From Alicyclobacillus contaminans DSM 17975 (lineage in GTDB: Bacteria; Bacillota; Bacilli; Alicyclobacillales; Alicyclobacillaceae), in NCBI RefSeq assembly GCF_000429525.1, contig NZ_AUCA01000005.1, forward strand, positions 38,466 to 102,465: a stretch of 64,000 bases of DNA, in the 5' to 3' direction. The number at the start of each line of letters is the position of its first letter. Position 1 is the first letter of the stretch. Both the position numbers and the translations under genes were made by a program. Shown piece by piece: positions 20,464-30,453 of the stretch. Under the pieces are notes generated by a model. That model was not told the DNA's origin, searched no databases, and saw only the letters and a program-made list of their open reading frames with translations.

Positions 20464-21669
20464 TCAGTCAGCCGCTCGCTGGCTGTTGGCGGCCGGCAGC
20501 AAGCCGAAGAGCGCCTCGTGAAGCGTGTCCACGCGCGCCGACCAAGTGTTCGCGCGAAGGAAGTTGGCCACGTCTTCCGCTTTGGCGCGTCGGCGTCCAT
20601 TCAGAATCTCAAGCAGCGCTGCCACGCCCTCATCCGCGTTACGCGCCAACCAAACGTAGTCGGACATGCGAGACGTGATTTCGTGGATGGGCGTGGACAC
20701 AACTTCCCGGCCCGCGGCCAGGTACTCGTAGACCTTGATGGGATTCACCGCCTGCGACAGTTCGTTGTTCCGAAACGCCACCAAGGTGGCCGCAAAGCCC
20801 GCCAGGAATTGCGGAAGTTCTGCGTAGGGCTGGAGTCCCAAAAAGTGCACGTTCGGCTGTTGTTGCAGCGCTTCAACCGACGTTTCCACCGGCCCAATCA
20901 GGACGAAGTGAATATCGGACAACTGCTGCGCCAGGCCGGCGATGAACGCCTGGTCGACCCAGGAGCCAATGCCGCCGACAAATCCGACGCGCGGTCCGGG
21001 GATGTTTTTCAGCAATGGATGCTCCGCCGCGGTTGCGGCGGTTGCAAAATGGTCGACCTCGGCGGCGTTGGGGAGCAGCCGGACATCGCAATGCCACTGC
21101 TCCATCCGCTGTTTCAACCGGTCTGCGGTGGCGTACACAAATCGGCTCTGGTACACCAGCGCTCGCTCCATGCCATCGACGACGTCCGCCGCAATCCACC
21201 CTTCGAAATGCGCGTGGAAATCCACGCAGTCGTAAACCACGGCCACCGGGGACAGGTGAGGGATGAGATCCACGGAGGTCGGCAGCATCGGCAGCAGAAT
21301 GTATGGCCCTGGACAAGCGGTCCGAATCTGTTGCGCAAGCAGCGCCTGATTCCATCGATTCACGGTCCGGTACATGTTTCCGAACGGAAGCACGGCGACG
21401 GGGGAAAGAACGCGCACCTGACCGCGCCCGCCGTCTGAATTCATGGTTTCGGCGGCCGGCATTGTCCCAGCCATCGCATGCAGGGATTGCCGTGGCAACA
21501 GCCGCTGGCGCAGCGATGGGTTTTTCAGTGGACTCAGCCAGGTCACCGGCGGATTGACGAATAAGACATTCCAACCGCGTTCGGCCAGACCGCGCGCGAA
21601 GTGCTGCGGCCGGGCTGTCGTCCCGCTCCAGGGGACGGCCGATGTCAAAACAATGGTGGGTCGTGTCAT
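20464..21669 (-). CDS. Glycosyltransferase (GT4-like)
   Basis: A 401-residue GT-B fold glycosyltransferase. The N-terminal half has the Trp-Ser-Gly-Thr-x-x-Arg-Pro-Gln-His motif seen in enzymes annotated as teichuronic-acid or related transferases. The C-terminal half has Gly-Phe-Val-Gly-Gly-Ile and Pro-Ile-Lys-Val-Tyr-Glu-Tyr-Leu-Ala-Ala-Gly, the donor-binding EX7E-type region. ATG at 21669 starts the conserved part; a longer frame reaches 21726 without a ribosome site. It is last in a three-gene minus-strand group with a CDP-alcohol phosphatidyltransferase and a nucleotidyltransferase, suggesting that it glycosylates a lipid or its headgroup. Confidence 0.85.
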   Translation of the reverse strand: MTRPTIVLTSAVPWSGTTARPQHFARGLAERGWNVLFVNPPVTWLSPLKNPSLRQRLLPRQSLHAMAGTMPAAETMNSDGGRGQVRVLSPVAVLPFGNMYRTVNRWNQALLAQQIRTACPGPYILLPMLPTSVDLIPHLSPVAVVYDCVDFHAHFEGWIAADVVDGMERALVYQSRFVYATADRLKQRMEQWHCDVRLLPNAAEVDHFATAATAAEHPLLKNIPGPRVGFVGGIGSWVDQAFIAGLAQQLSDIHFVLIGPVETSVEALQQQPNVHFLGLQPYAELPQFLAGFAATLVAFRNNELSQAVNPIKVYEYLAAGREVVSTPIHEITSRMSDYVWLARNADEGVAALLEILNGRRRAKAEDVANFLRANTWSARVDTLHEALFGLLPAANSQRAAD

Positions 21670-21753
21670 GGACGAGGTGCCTACTCCTTTGTCTGTCTTT
21701 TGACCGCTCGCGTTGTGGGCGGACATGGGAACGCCGCTCGGTCCATGGGTTCC

Positions 21754-22482
21754 TCAGGCCGTGAGCCGCCGCCATTTGTACAGACTCACGGCAATGCGGT
21801 AGAACACCATCAACAGGCCGAGGGCACTCACGAAAGCAAAGAATGGCGGAATCGCCAAGAACGCGATGAACACCAGCATGGTGAAGTACTGCTCGCCGAT
21901 GATAAAGCTGCGGAACGGCACCAAGGCGCGAAGGCGCTGCAGGCGTGAAAATCCGTCGTTCGGCGTCGAATGCGCGGCGGTTCGCTGCGCGTCCTGGCCA
22001 CCGGATCCATTCAACTTGCGAAGGAAGTCCACCTGGCCCAAGTATTCCAGCATGTACAAGGCGAAGAGGGCCACCATCGCCCAAATCCAGATGTCCTGTC
22101 GATCCGGATGGTGCTTCGTGTAGCCCCAGGCCAGGCTGAAATACACTGCGAATTCCTTGATTCGATCCGCCACTTGGTCCAGCCATCCGCCGATGGGCGA
22201 GAACTGCTGGCGATAGCGCGCCAACTGGCCGTCCGCGCAGTCCACCACGTAGGACAGCTGCACGAGTATGAGGCCAATCCAAACCGCCGTACATCCGCCC
22301 ATCGCGAACGCTGCGCATCCAATCAACGCCATTCCCAACGAGGAAAGGGTCAACCCGTTTGGGGTGACCCCAGTGTTGCGCAGCAGATAGACCAGGCGGA
22401 TGGACAACGGGTAGTACAGGTAGTTGGTCCAGATATCAATGGGTCGTTTGGCGCATGCGTCAATGCGTTTCAGTTCTGACAT
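21754..22482 (-). CDS. CDP-alcohol phosphatidyltransferase family protein
   Basis: A 242-residue integral membrane enzyme with about six hydrophobic segments. The family signature Asp-Gly-x2-Ala-Arg-x8-Gly-x3-Asp-x3-Asp is intact, running from DCADGQLAR to GGWLDQVADR near residues 81-107. Such enzymes displace CMP from a CDP-activated alcohol with a second alcohol. The gene starts 27 bp after the nucleotidyltransferase ends, so that enzyme may make its CDP-substrate. ATG at 22482 is used; an in-frame GTG at 22491 is possible. Confidence 0.92.
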   Translation of the reverse strand: MSELKRIDACAKRPIDIWTNYLYYPLSIRLVYLLRNTGVTPNGLTLSSLGMALIGCAAFAMGGCTAVWIGLILVQLSYVVDCADGQLARYRQQFSPIGGWLDQVADRIKEFAVYFSLAWGYTKHHPDRQDIWIWAMVALFALYMLEYLGQVDFLRKLNGSGGQDAQRTAAHSTPNDGFSRLQRLRALVPFRSFIIGEQYFTMLVFIAFLAIPPFFAFVSALGLLMVFYRIAVSLYKWRRLTA

Positions 22483-22509
22483 ATGATTCACTCACTCATT
22501 TTCACTGCT

Positions 22510-23247
22510 TCACTGCAGAGTTTGAAATGTCCGCACCACTTCGTTCACGGCATACTCGTAGTCTTCCGGGAAATCGACTTCGACGCAGGGCAATCCAGTG
22601 ATGTCGACCGCGAGCAACTGGGACTTGTCCTCCATCGCGTCGAGGGCGTGTTCAAAAAACTTCATTTCGTTGCCGGCGTGGGCTTCGCGATGCACCGTCT
22701 CTCGGAACCTGCACGCGAGCGCTCCGGTAAACTTGGCCACACCGATGAATTCGCCATAGCACACTTCCGGATTGAGGTGCTTTCCAATATCGGTGATCTG
22801 CGATCCCGAGACTATCACCTTCACCTCTTCTTCCCGGCACTGCTTGCGATCAATGGCCAGGTGACCGCCGTCGCTGCAGGGCACCAGACGCTCGAGGATT
22901 TGATGGTCAAACACCACGTCGGCGTTGAGGTAATAGAAGTCTCCGGTGTATTCGGTCAAAGCGTGGTTTAAGGAGAACAGCGTATTGGTGGTGGCGAAGT
23001 CGGGGTTTTCCACATACGTGACGCGCACGTCCGGGTGGTGAGCCGCGATGTGCTCTTGGATCATATCTTTGCGGTAGCCCACCACCATCACGATGTCTTT
23101 CACATCGATATGTTTCAGGGCTTCCAACTGCCAGTCCAGAATCGTTTTGGAGCCCATGGGCAACAGACACTTCGGCTTATCGTTCGTGAGCGGGCGCAGC
23201 CTCGTGGACATGCCCGCGGCAAGAATGACGGCATGAATGGGTTGCAT
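22510..23247 (-). CDS. Sugar-phosphate/phosphocholine-type nucleotidyltransferase
   Basis: A 245-residue NTP transferase with LAAGMSTRLRPLTNDKPKCL at residues 9-28, the signature nucleotide loop with its Lys. The metal Asp is in Leu-Asn-Ala-Asp-Val near residue 108. The central segments (Glu-Asn-Pro-Asp-Phe-Ala-Thr-Thr-Asn and Glu-Glu-Glu-Val-Lys-Val-Ile) look like the LicC type that makes CDP-choline or CDP-polyols. The start ATG follows GAGGAGG. It is first in the lipid-headgroup operon. The activated alcohol could be choline-, glycerol- or inositol-phosphate and cannot be settled from sequence. Confidence 0.88.
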   Translation of the reverse strand: MQPIHAVILAAGMSTRLRPLTNDKPKCLLPMGSKTILDWQLEALKHIDVKDIVMVVGYRKDMIQEHIAAHHPDVRVTYVENPDFATTNTLFSLNHALTEYTGDFYYLNADVVFDHQILERLVPCSDGGHLAIDRKQCREEEVKVIVSGSQITDIGKHLNPEVCYGEFIGVAKFTGALACRFRETVHREAHAGNEMKFFEHALDAMEDKSQLLAVDITGLPCVEVDFPEDYEYAVNEVVRTFQTLQ

Positions 23248-23380
23248 CAGTAAACCTCCTCAAGGGCATTGAGGGAATTTGGACATTCATCTTATTAAAA
23301 CAATTGCCATCCCGGCGAGTCAAGCGCACTGTCCCATTCTCCCATTCATCCATCGTCTGGCTGCGTCTGCAATTTGTTGG

Positions 23381-23409
23381 TTGACAGCACAGATGGCCGA
23401 TGATATAGT
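23381..23409 (+). promoter_or_regulatory. Sigma-A promoter of the metY transcript
   Basis: A perfect TTGACA (23381-23386), a 17-nt spacer and TATAGT (23404-23409) lie 34 nt before the riboswitch. Confidence 0.85.
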
Positions 23410-23442
23410 AACGCCATCAAAAATTACAGATGATTCACCACA

Positions 23443-23563
23443 CTCTTATCCAGAGCGGCGGAGGGACTGGCCCAATGAAGCCCGGCAACCACCAGGAGAA
23501 CAACCTGGAGAGGTGCCAATTCCTGCAGGACGGTGCGAGCAGCGATGTCCTGAGAGATGAGAG
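23443..23563 (+). ncRNA. SAM-I riboswitch (S-box leader)
   Basis: The conserved S-box core is present: CTCTTATCCAGAG, GGCGGAGGGACTGGCCC and ATGAAGCCCGGCAACC, followed by the AGGTGCCAATTCCTGC segment. P1 closes by pairing CTCTTATC (23443-23450) with GATGAGAG (23556-23563). An intrinsic terminator follows, so SAM binding is expected to switch off metY and metX. The class is well established. Confidence 0.97.
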
Positions 23564-23592
23564 ACGTGTCCGGAGTTCCTTGTGATCTACCG

Positions 23593-23618
23593 AACCGCTC
23601 CTCTCAGGAGCGGTTTTT
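23593..23618 (+). terminator. Riboswitch expression-platform terminator
   Basis: AACCGCTCC (23593-23601) pairs with GGAGCGGTT (23607-23615), with TTT next. It lies 30 nt after the riboswitch and 50 nt before metY. Confidence 0.92.
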
Positions 23619-23642
23619 CATTTGGCGGCGCGCGGGCGCTGA

Positions 23643-24959
<1,317 letters not shown>

Positions 24960-25014
24960 CCGTTGACAAAATGCACTTCGGCCGTCTCACGTGTGGAAAG
25001 GGGGATGGATTCGC

Positions 25015-26217
25015 TTGGAGTCGACCGTGGATCTCGCAAGCGTTGATACGGCGTTCTCGAACCGCTTCGTCGAGTGGTGCGAGGACTCAGAGCATGAGCA
25101 CGTCCGTGGGCTGTTGGGGATACCCGAATTTCGCACGGAAGCGGGCGAACGCCTGACGAATGCGGTCATTCGCTTCGAGACCTGGGGTAGGTTGAACGCT
25201 GCCGCGGATAATGCGGTGGTGATCTGTCACGCGCTGACCGGGGATGCCCACGCCGCCGACAGCAGCGCCGGACCGGGGTGGTGGTCCGGGCTGATTGGCC
25301 CCGGGCGGCTGGTGGACACCCGTCGTTACTATGTGATTGCGACCAACGTGTTGGGCGGCTGTGCAGGGTCCAGCGGCCCAGCGTCCCAGGCGCCCGATGG
25401 ATTGCCCTATGGGCTGCGGTTTCCCCTGGTCACCATCCGTGACATGGTGCGTGCGCAGCTGGAGGTGGTGCGCGCGCTTGGCGTGCGAGAGGTGTATGCG
25501 GTCATCGGTGGTTCGATGGGGGGCATGCAGACCTGGGAGTGGCCACTCCTTTTTCGGGGACGTGTGCGGCAGGCTGTGGTGATTGCCGCGCAGGCCGCGT
25601 TCACTCCGCTCGGAATTGGCTACAACTACGCGATGCGCCAGGCCATTACCGCGGATGCCGACTGGCATGGGGGAAACTACTACGCCTATGGGACGGCGCC
25701 CGTTCGCGGAATGGCGGCGGCCCGCAGCATCGGCATGCTGACGTATCGTACGGAAGCGTTATTCGAGGAGCGGTTTCGTCGAGAGGTGGTTCCCTCCGCA
25801 TCCTTCCGGCCCGCGGAAAGTGGCTGGACGGTGGATGGGTCGCGGGAGGAACAGCACCGCCGGCAGTTGGCGCAACCGTGCTTCCAGTCGGAATCATACC
25901 TCCAGCATCAGGGGGACGTGTTGAATGAGCGGTTTGACGCCAACAGCTATCTGTATTTGACGCGCGCCATGGACAGCCACGACATCGGCCGCGGGCGAGG
26001 CGGACTGGCGGCGGCACTCAGCCAGTTTGACGCCGCGCTCACCGTCGTCGGCATTGACCAGGATTACCTGTACTCCGTCTCCCACTTGCAGCAGGATGTG
26101 GCCCTGGCCGCATCCTGCGGGGTGCGGGCGCGTTATTTGGAACTGAAATCCGCGTATGGCCACGACGCGTTTCTCGCGGATCAGGCGCAGTTGGCCGCAT
26201 GTCTGGGCAGCCTCTGA
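25015..26217 (+). CDS. metX: Homoserine O-acetyltransferase
   Basis: An alpha/beta-hydrolase-fold enzyme that acetylates homoserine with acetyl-CoA, supplying the MetY substrate. It has the nucleophile elbow GGSMGGMQ with Ser167, the acid in Gly-Ile-Asp-x-Asp-Tyr-Leu-Tyr, and the base His in Tyr-Gly-His-Asp-Ala-Phe-Leu near the C-terminus. About 400 residues, slightly longer than usual owing to an N-terminal extension. TTG at 25015 is suggested (GGGGG 11 nt upstream); GTG at 25027 is an alternative. It shares the metY transcript and riboswitch. Confidence 0.94.
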   Translation: MESTVDLASVDTAFSNRFVEWCEDSEHEHVRGLLGIPEFRTEAGERLTNAVIRFETWGRLNAAADNAVVICHALTGDAHAADSSAGPGWWSGLIGPGRLVDTRRYYVIATNVLGGCAGSSGPASQAPDGLPYGLRFPLVTIRDMVRAQLEVVRALGVREVYAVIGGSMGGMQTWEWPLLFRGRVRQAVVIAAQAAFTPLGIGYNYAMRQAITADADWHGGNYYAYGTAPVRGMAAARSIGMLTYRTEALFEERFRREVVPSASFRPAESGWTVDGSREEQHRRQLAQPCFQSESYLQHQGDVLNERFDANSYLYLTRAMDSHDIGRGRGGLAAALSQFDAALTVVGIDQDYLYSVSHLQQDVALAASCGVRARYLELKSAYGHDAFLADQAQLAACLGSL

Positions 26218-26247
26218 GGGCGGCGCTGAATGACCTCTGAGCCGCAA

Positions 26248-26285
26248 CACAACACCCCGGGGCGGTGGAGCCTCGGGGTGTTGTG
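26248..26285. terminator. Bidirectional hairpin between metX and the PPIase gene
   Basis: CACAACACCCCG and CGGGGTGTTGTG form a perfect 12-bp stem with a 14-nt loop. The genes on both sides converge on it. There is no good T-tract on either strand. Confidence 0.6.
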
Positions 26286-26311
26286 TGGATGGTCATGCAT
26301 GTATCCGCGCG

Positions 26312-27055
26312 TTACTTCACCTGAATGTCGATGCTTTTGATGATGGCGTCTTTCGTCGGTTTGCTCGGCGGGTCGGTTGGCATCGACGGATTTGGCACCG
26401 TCGGAATGGCAGCGATTTTCTCCACCACGTCCAGCCCCTGCACGACCTGTCCAAATTGGGTGTAGTCCGGCATTTGGTTCAGGGTCTCCGCGTCTTTCCC
26501 CGTACAGATGAAAAATTGGCTGCCGTTGGTGTTCGGGCCTCTGTTGGCCATCGCCACGATGCCAGGTTCATAGGGATGCTTCGGGGGCAGTTCGTCGTCG
26601 AACTGATAACCCGGCCCACCCGTTCCATTGTTCAAGGGGTCGCCGGTTTGAATCATGAACGTCTTGATGATGCGGAAAAACTTGTCCCCATTGTAGAAAT
26701 TGTGTTTTGCCAAGAACACGAAGTTGTTCACTGTCTTCGGGCTTTCGGAAGCAAACAGCTTAACGGTGAAGTCGCCGTAATTGGTGTGAAATACCGCGCT
26801 GTACTGTTTGTGCACGTCAATCTGCATCGGCGGTGGGGACGACCACTGCTGCGGCGCGGCAGGTGTGGACGCCGATAAACTGTTGCCTGCCGCATATTGA
26901 TTGGAAGCGCCGTCGCCTCCGACGGCATTGGCGCTGTTGTTCGCACCATTGCTGGCATTGCTCTGGTTGCCCGGGGCACCGCAGGCGGTCGCGGCCAGCA
27001 GTGCGGTGCCGCACAGTGCGGCGAGTGCGAGTTGTGCGTATCGAATGCGTGCCAT
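26312..27055 (-). CDS. Peptidyl-prolyl cis-trans isomerase, cyclophilin type, lipoprotein
   Basis: A 247-residue lipoprotein. The signal peptide (Leu-Ala-Leu-Ala-Ala-Leu-Cys-Gly-Thr-Ala) ends in a lipobox-like Ala-Thr-Ala-Cys near residue 25, and an Asn/Ser/Ala-rich spacer follows. The cyclophilin domain spans about residues 80-240, with Phe-Phe-Arg-Ile-Ile, GSQFFICTG and the Gly-Gln-Val-Val-Gln-Gly-Leu-Asp-Val segment. It probably assists folding of exported proteins at the outer face of the membrane. ATG at 27055 is 8 nt after CAGGAGG. The lipobox lacks the usual Leu at -3, which slightly weakens the lipoprotein call. Confidence 0.92.
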   Translation of the reverse strand: MARIRYAQLALAALCGTALLAATACGAPGNQSNASNGANNSANAVGGDGASNQYAAGNSLSASTPAAPQQWSSPPPMQIDVHKQYSAVFHTNYGDFTVKLFASESPKTVNNFVFLAKHNFYNGDKFFRIIKTFMIQTGDPLNNGTGGPGYQFDDELPPKHPYEPGIVAMANRGPNTNGSQFFICTGKDAETLNQMPDYTQFGQVVQGLDVVEKIAAIPTVPNPSMPTDPPSKPTKDAIIKSIDIQVK

Positions 27056-27103
27056 GTGTTGTACCTCCTGTTGTTGTCCATTCATCCGCGCGGGCGCGGG
27101 GCA

Positions 27104-27634
27104 TCAGGGGCGGCGAGTGTCCTCTGACGAAGTCGCCAAGCGGCGAGCGACCACGTGCGCCAGATCTTTCCCACAGCCCACCTTGGCCGTCAACACGTTG
27201 CCGTCCACCGAGATTGGGGTATCCATATATTCGGTGTGCGCGAACCGCGCCCTGTCCGCCTCGTCCTTTGGAGGCACCCCCGTCCACCTCAGCCCGCCCA
27301 GGAGTCCGGCGGCGGCGAGCAGCCGCGGCGAATATCCCAAGGCGATGAACATCGCTTTCGGCTGCGTGTTGAACTGTCGAAGGAACCGGTGACAGTGCGG
27401 ATCGTCCAGCACATCGGCGGGCACTGGGCCCGCCGGAAGCACCACCCATTGATAGGATGTCGGCAGGGCCGCCTCCACGGCTGCATCCGCCTGAAGCATC
27501 AGTCCGCAGTCCGTCCGCACAGGCTGGCCGCGGCTGGTGAGCGTGCGAACGACACCGACGCTGCACAGCGTCCTCAGAACTTCTGTCACGTCCGCCAAAT
27601 CGCAGTGTTCCCAAGCCAAAAAGGCGATTTTCAC
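27104..27634 (-). CDS. DJ-1/PfpI-like protein lacking the nucleophile Cys
   Basis: A 176-residue protein with the DJ-1/PfpI layout: N-terminal Met-Lys-Ile-Ala-Phe-Leu-Ala, central Val-Val-Leu-Pro-Ala-Gly-Pro, and the elbow region at residues 95-105. Family members carry Ala-Ile-Cys-x-Gly there; this protein reads Ala-Leu-Gly-Tyr-Ser, so the conserved nucleophile Cys is missing. Protease or glyoxalase activity is therefore unlikely. It may be a binding protein or regulator. GTG at 27634 follows GGGAAG. It lies 48 bp upstream of the PPIase gene, on the same strand. Confidence 0.7.
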   Translation of the reverse strand: MKIAFLAWEHCDLADVTEVLRTLCSVGVVRTLTSRGQPVRTDCGLMLQADAAVEAALPTSYQWVVLPAGPVPADVLDDPHCHRFLRQFNTQPKAMFIALGYSPRLLAAAGLLGGLRWTGVPPKDEADRARFAHTEYMDTPISVDGNVLTAKVGCGKDLAHVVARRLATSSEDTRRP

Positions 27635-27701
27635 AATCGCTTCCCTCTTCCCTCACCATTCCCTCGTCTGCCGGTTGCGGCGCGGGACTCATGGCATGGT
27701 T

Positions 27702-27824
27702 TGACACACTCCCCGCGAATTCCTTCTCCGAGTTTGCTCTCATTGCTCACGGGAATGTGTCAGAAGAATATTTACGCTATGCTTTGAAAGCGTTATACTT
27801 ACGCTACAAGAACGACACGGTGTC
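27702..27824. promoter_or_regulatory. Clustered dyads upstream of the acyl-CoA synthetase gene
   Basis: TGACACACTCCC (27702-27713) and GGGAATGTGTCA (27750-27761) form an inverted repeat with one mismatch. Nearby are the direct repeat TTACGCTA (27772 and 27799) and the palindrome GACAC-G-GTGTC (27814-27824). They fill the gap between two divergent genes and share TGTCA-type half sites. A repressor site is possible but unproven. Confidence 0.35.
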
Positions 27825-27882
27825 ATTTTGACTTGACGTCTGATAGCGCATTCATTGACGATTGCTCGAAGGGGATGGTTGT

Positions 27883-29700
27883 GTGACGGAAAATCTATTG
27901 GCGATGTTGGAATGTTCAGTGCAGTCTTTCCATGCGCGGCCTGCCGTATGGGATCCGCTGCCAAACGGTGCGTACACGCCCATCACCTACAGCCAGTTGT
28001 GGGAACGCATTCGCCGGGTGGCTGGGCAACTGGCGGCAGCGGGGGTGACGGCCAAAGACCACGTGGGACTGTTGGCCCCCAGCCGGTCTTGGTGGCCCAT
28101 TGTCGACTTCGGCATTCTCAGCTTGGGCGCGGTGACTGTCCCCATTTATCCGAGCCTGCCGTCGAATCAGATGGCGTTCATCATCGCGCATTCCGACATG
28201 TGCGGCCTCGTGGTGTGGGATATGAAGCAATTGGAGAAAATTCTCGCCATTCCGGCGTCCGCCATTCCGCGGCTCAGGTTTCTCGTCCTCCTGGACGACG
28301 CGCGTGATGCAGCGCTGCTCGATCAAGCAGCAGAGCGGTTTGAAATCCACTTTTACAGTGAATGGATCGAACAGGACGCGCCGTTGCCGGAGGCGGCATG
28401 GCGAACCGGCTGGCAGAAGCTGACGCGAGAAGACATGGCGACCATCGTGTTCACCTCGGGCACCACGGGAGATCCGAAGGGCGTGATTCTCACGCATGGT
28501 AATATCCTCGCTAACATTGAAGGGATTCGGAAGGTCATCCGGATTGATGAGACGGATCAATCTCTTTCCTATCTTCCTTTGTCTCACGTGCTGGAGCGCA
28601 CCGCCGGCCAATTCGTACCCCTGTCGGTGGGCGCATCGATTGCCTACGCGCGCGATTTTCAGCAAATCCTCGCAGATTTTCAACGCATGCCGCCGACCGT
28701 CTTTGTCACCGTTCCGCGCTTGCTGGAAAAGGTGTTGGAAGGCGCCGAAGCAAAGGCGCGCGAAATGGGGCACGCGGGTGAGCGGATGTTTCGTTGGGCC
28801 GTGGATTTGGGGGCGCGGGTTCGCGTGGAGAAGACGAAATCCGCCGGCGCTCTGCTGTCCATCGCTGACAAACTGGTTTTTCAGAAGATTCATCAATTGT
28901 TCGGAGGGCGGTTGAAGCGCATCATTGTCGGCGGCGCGCCGCTGCCCAAGCACGTGGGGCAATTCTTTTCCGCCGCCGGGATTCCGGTGGTGGAGGGGTA
29001 CGGCATGACGGAGACGTCGCCGGTCATCGCAGTCAATCGGCCGGAGTCCCCCGTTCTCGGTACTGTGGGCCCTGTGCTCGGCAACGTGGAGGCGCGTATC
29101 GCCGAGGACGGGGAGATTCAGGTGAAGGGGCCGAGCATCACGCCCGGGTACTACAAAAATGAAGCGGCCACCCGGGAATTGTTTACGTCTGATGGCTGGC
29201 TTTGCACAGGCGACATCGGCTGCTTCACGGAAACCGGGGAACTGAGAATCACGGATCGCAAGAAAAACGTGATTGTGCTGTCGACCGGAAAGAACGTCAC
29301 GCCCGCTCCCATAGAGGGGGACATTCTGAAGCGGTCCGTCATTGACCAGGTGGTTTTGGTAGGGCACGGGCGAAAATTTGTCAGCGCTGTGGTGGTGCCC
29401 AATGAAGCGGTGGTCGCAGAGTGGTATCGCAAACGAGGACGGCAGGTGCCGCCGCGCGCCTCGTGGGCTCGGGATGCGGAACTTGCGGCGTTTCTCCTCG
29501 CGGAGGTGCAGGTGGCGGTGAAGGACTATGCGGCGTTCGAACAACCCAAAAAAATCGTCGTCGCCGCGGAGCCGTTCACGGTCGACAACGGGCTGCTGAC
29601 CCCCACGCTGAAGGCGCGCGCAAAAGCGGTGGCGGCAGCCTATGCGGAACAGATTGATGCATTGTACGGGGAACCGAACGCGTCGGCGAATCTGGCGTAG
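27883..29700 (+). CDS. Long-chain fatty-acid-CoA ligase (FAA1 type)
   Basis: A 605-residue AMP-forming ligase of the long-chain type. Signatures are FTSGTTGDPKGV at about residues 188-199, Leu-Pro-Leu-Ser-His-Val-Leu-Glu-Arg, Gly-Gly-Ala-Pro-Leu, Glu-Gly-Tyr-Gly-Met-Thr-Glu, and Thr-Gly-Asp-Ile-Gly with the ribose-binding Asp. The Arg-Lys-Lys-Asn hinge is present. It activates fatty acids for degradation or lipid synthesis. GTG at 27883 has GAAGGGG 8 nt upstream. It differs from the AcsM-like ligase at 18.7 kb, so the window encodes two acid-CoA ligases of different classes. Confidence 0.92.
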   Translation: MTENLLAMLECSVQSFHARPAVWDPLPNGAYTPITYSQLWERIRRVAGQLAAAGVTAKDHVGLLAPSRSWWPIVDFGILSLGAVTVPIYPSLPSNQMAFIIAHSDMCGLVVWDMKQLEKILAIPASAIPRLRFLVLLDDARDAALLDQAAERFEIHFYSEWIEQDAPLPEAAWRTGWQKLTREDMATIVFTSGTTGDPKGVILTHGNILANIEGIRKVIRIDETDQSLSYLPLSHVLERTAGQFVPLSVGASIAYARDFQQILADFQRMPPTVFVTVPRLLEKVLEGAEAKAREMGHAGERMFRWAVDLGARVRVEKTKSAGALLSIADKLVFQKIHQLFGGRLKRIIVGGAPLPKHVGQFFSAAGIPVVEGYGMTETSPVIAVNRPESPVLGTVGPVLGNVEARIAEDGEIQVKGPSITPGYYKNEAATRELFTSDGWLCTGDIGCFTETGELRITDRKKNVIVLSTGKNVTPAPIEGDILKRSVIDQVVLVGHGRKFVSAVVVPNEAVVAEWYRKRGRQVPPRASWARDAELAAFLLAEVQVAVKDYAAFEQPKKIVVAAEPFTVDNGLLTPTLKARAKAVAAAYAEQIDALYGEPNASANLA

Positions 29701-29746
29701 CGGCGCGGGGGGCGGCCAGCGCGGGCCGTCCCTTCGCTCTGATTCG

Positions 29747-30346
29747 TCAGCGCTCCACCATCTGCAGAAACTCCCTGCGCAAATCGTAGTTGCTGGTATA
29801 CTCCCCGCGCGACGCGAGCGTGGTCGTCTTCGATCCGGGTTTCTTCACTCCCCGCGCGCACATGCACGTGTGCTCCGCTTCGACGAGTGCAATCACGCCG
29901 CGCGGCTGCAGCACGCGGTCCACGGTGGCGACAATCTGTTCGGTCATGCGTTCCTGCACCTGCAGCCGCCGCGACAGCACATCCACGAGCCGCGCCAACT
30001 TGCTGATGCCGACGATGCGCTTGGACGGCAGGTAGGCGACGTGGGCCTTGCCGAAAAACGGCACCATGTGGTGCTCGCACAGCGAATAGAACGTGATGTC
30101 CGACACAATCACCGGGCCTTCGCTCGTCTCCTCAAACGTGGTGTTGAGCACGGATTCCGGATCTACGTACATGCCGGAGAGCACTTCTTCGTACATTTTC
30201 GCCACGCGCAGCGGCGTGTCCAACAATCCATCCCGCGCGATGTCCTCGCCCACCAATCGCAGAATCTCCTGTACGTGATGGGCAATTTCCTGACGCCGTT
30301 GCATCAGGTCGGATGGTGCGTTCGTCGGCTTGGAATCTATCAGCAT
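29747..30346 (-). CDS. folE: GTP cyclohydrolase I
   Basis: FolE converts GTP to 7,8-dihydroneopterin triphosphate, the first step of folate (and queuosine) synthesis. The 199-residue length is normal. Zinc ligands are visible: Cys and His in SLCEHHMVPF and the second Cys in His-Thr-Cys-Met-Cys-Ala-Arg-Gly, where both family Cys positions are kept. ATG at 30346 is 7 nt after AAGGAGG. It is divergent from the TrmB-like gene by 107 bp. The next folate gene in this window, folB, is 12 kb away. Confidence 0.97.
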   Translation of the reverse strand: MLIDSKPTNAPSDLMQRRQEIAHHVQEILRLVGEDIARDGLLDTPLRVAKMYEEVLSGMYVDPESVLNTTFEETSEGPVIVSDITFYSLCEHHMVPFFGKAHVAYLPSKRIVGISKLARLVDVLSRRLQVQERMTEQIVATVDRVLQPRGVIALVEAEHTCMCARGVKKPGSKTTTLASRGEYTSNYDLRREFLQMVER

Positions 30347-30453
30347 GAAGAAGCCTCCTTCGTTGCGCGGCCCCTGATGATGCCACATTGCAAAAAATAT
30401 CTTGCCTCATTATAGTAGTTATATCAACGACTACGCAAGAGGAGAGAGACGTC

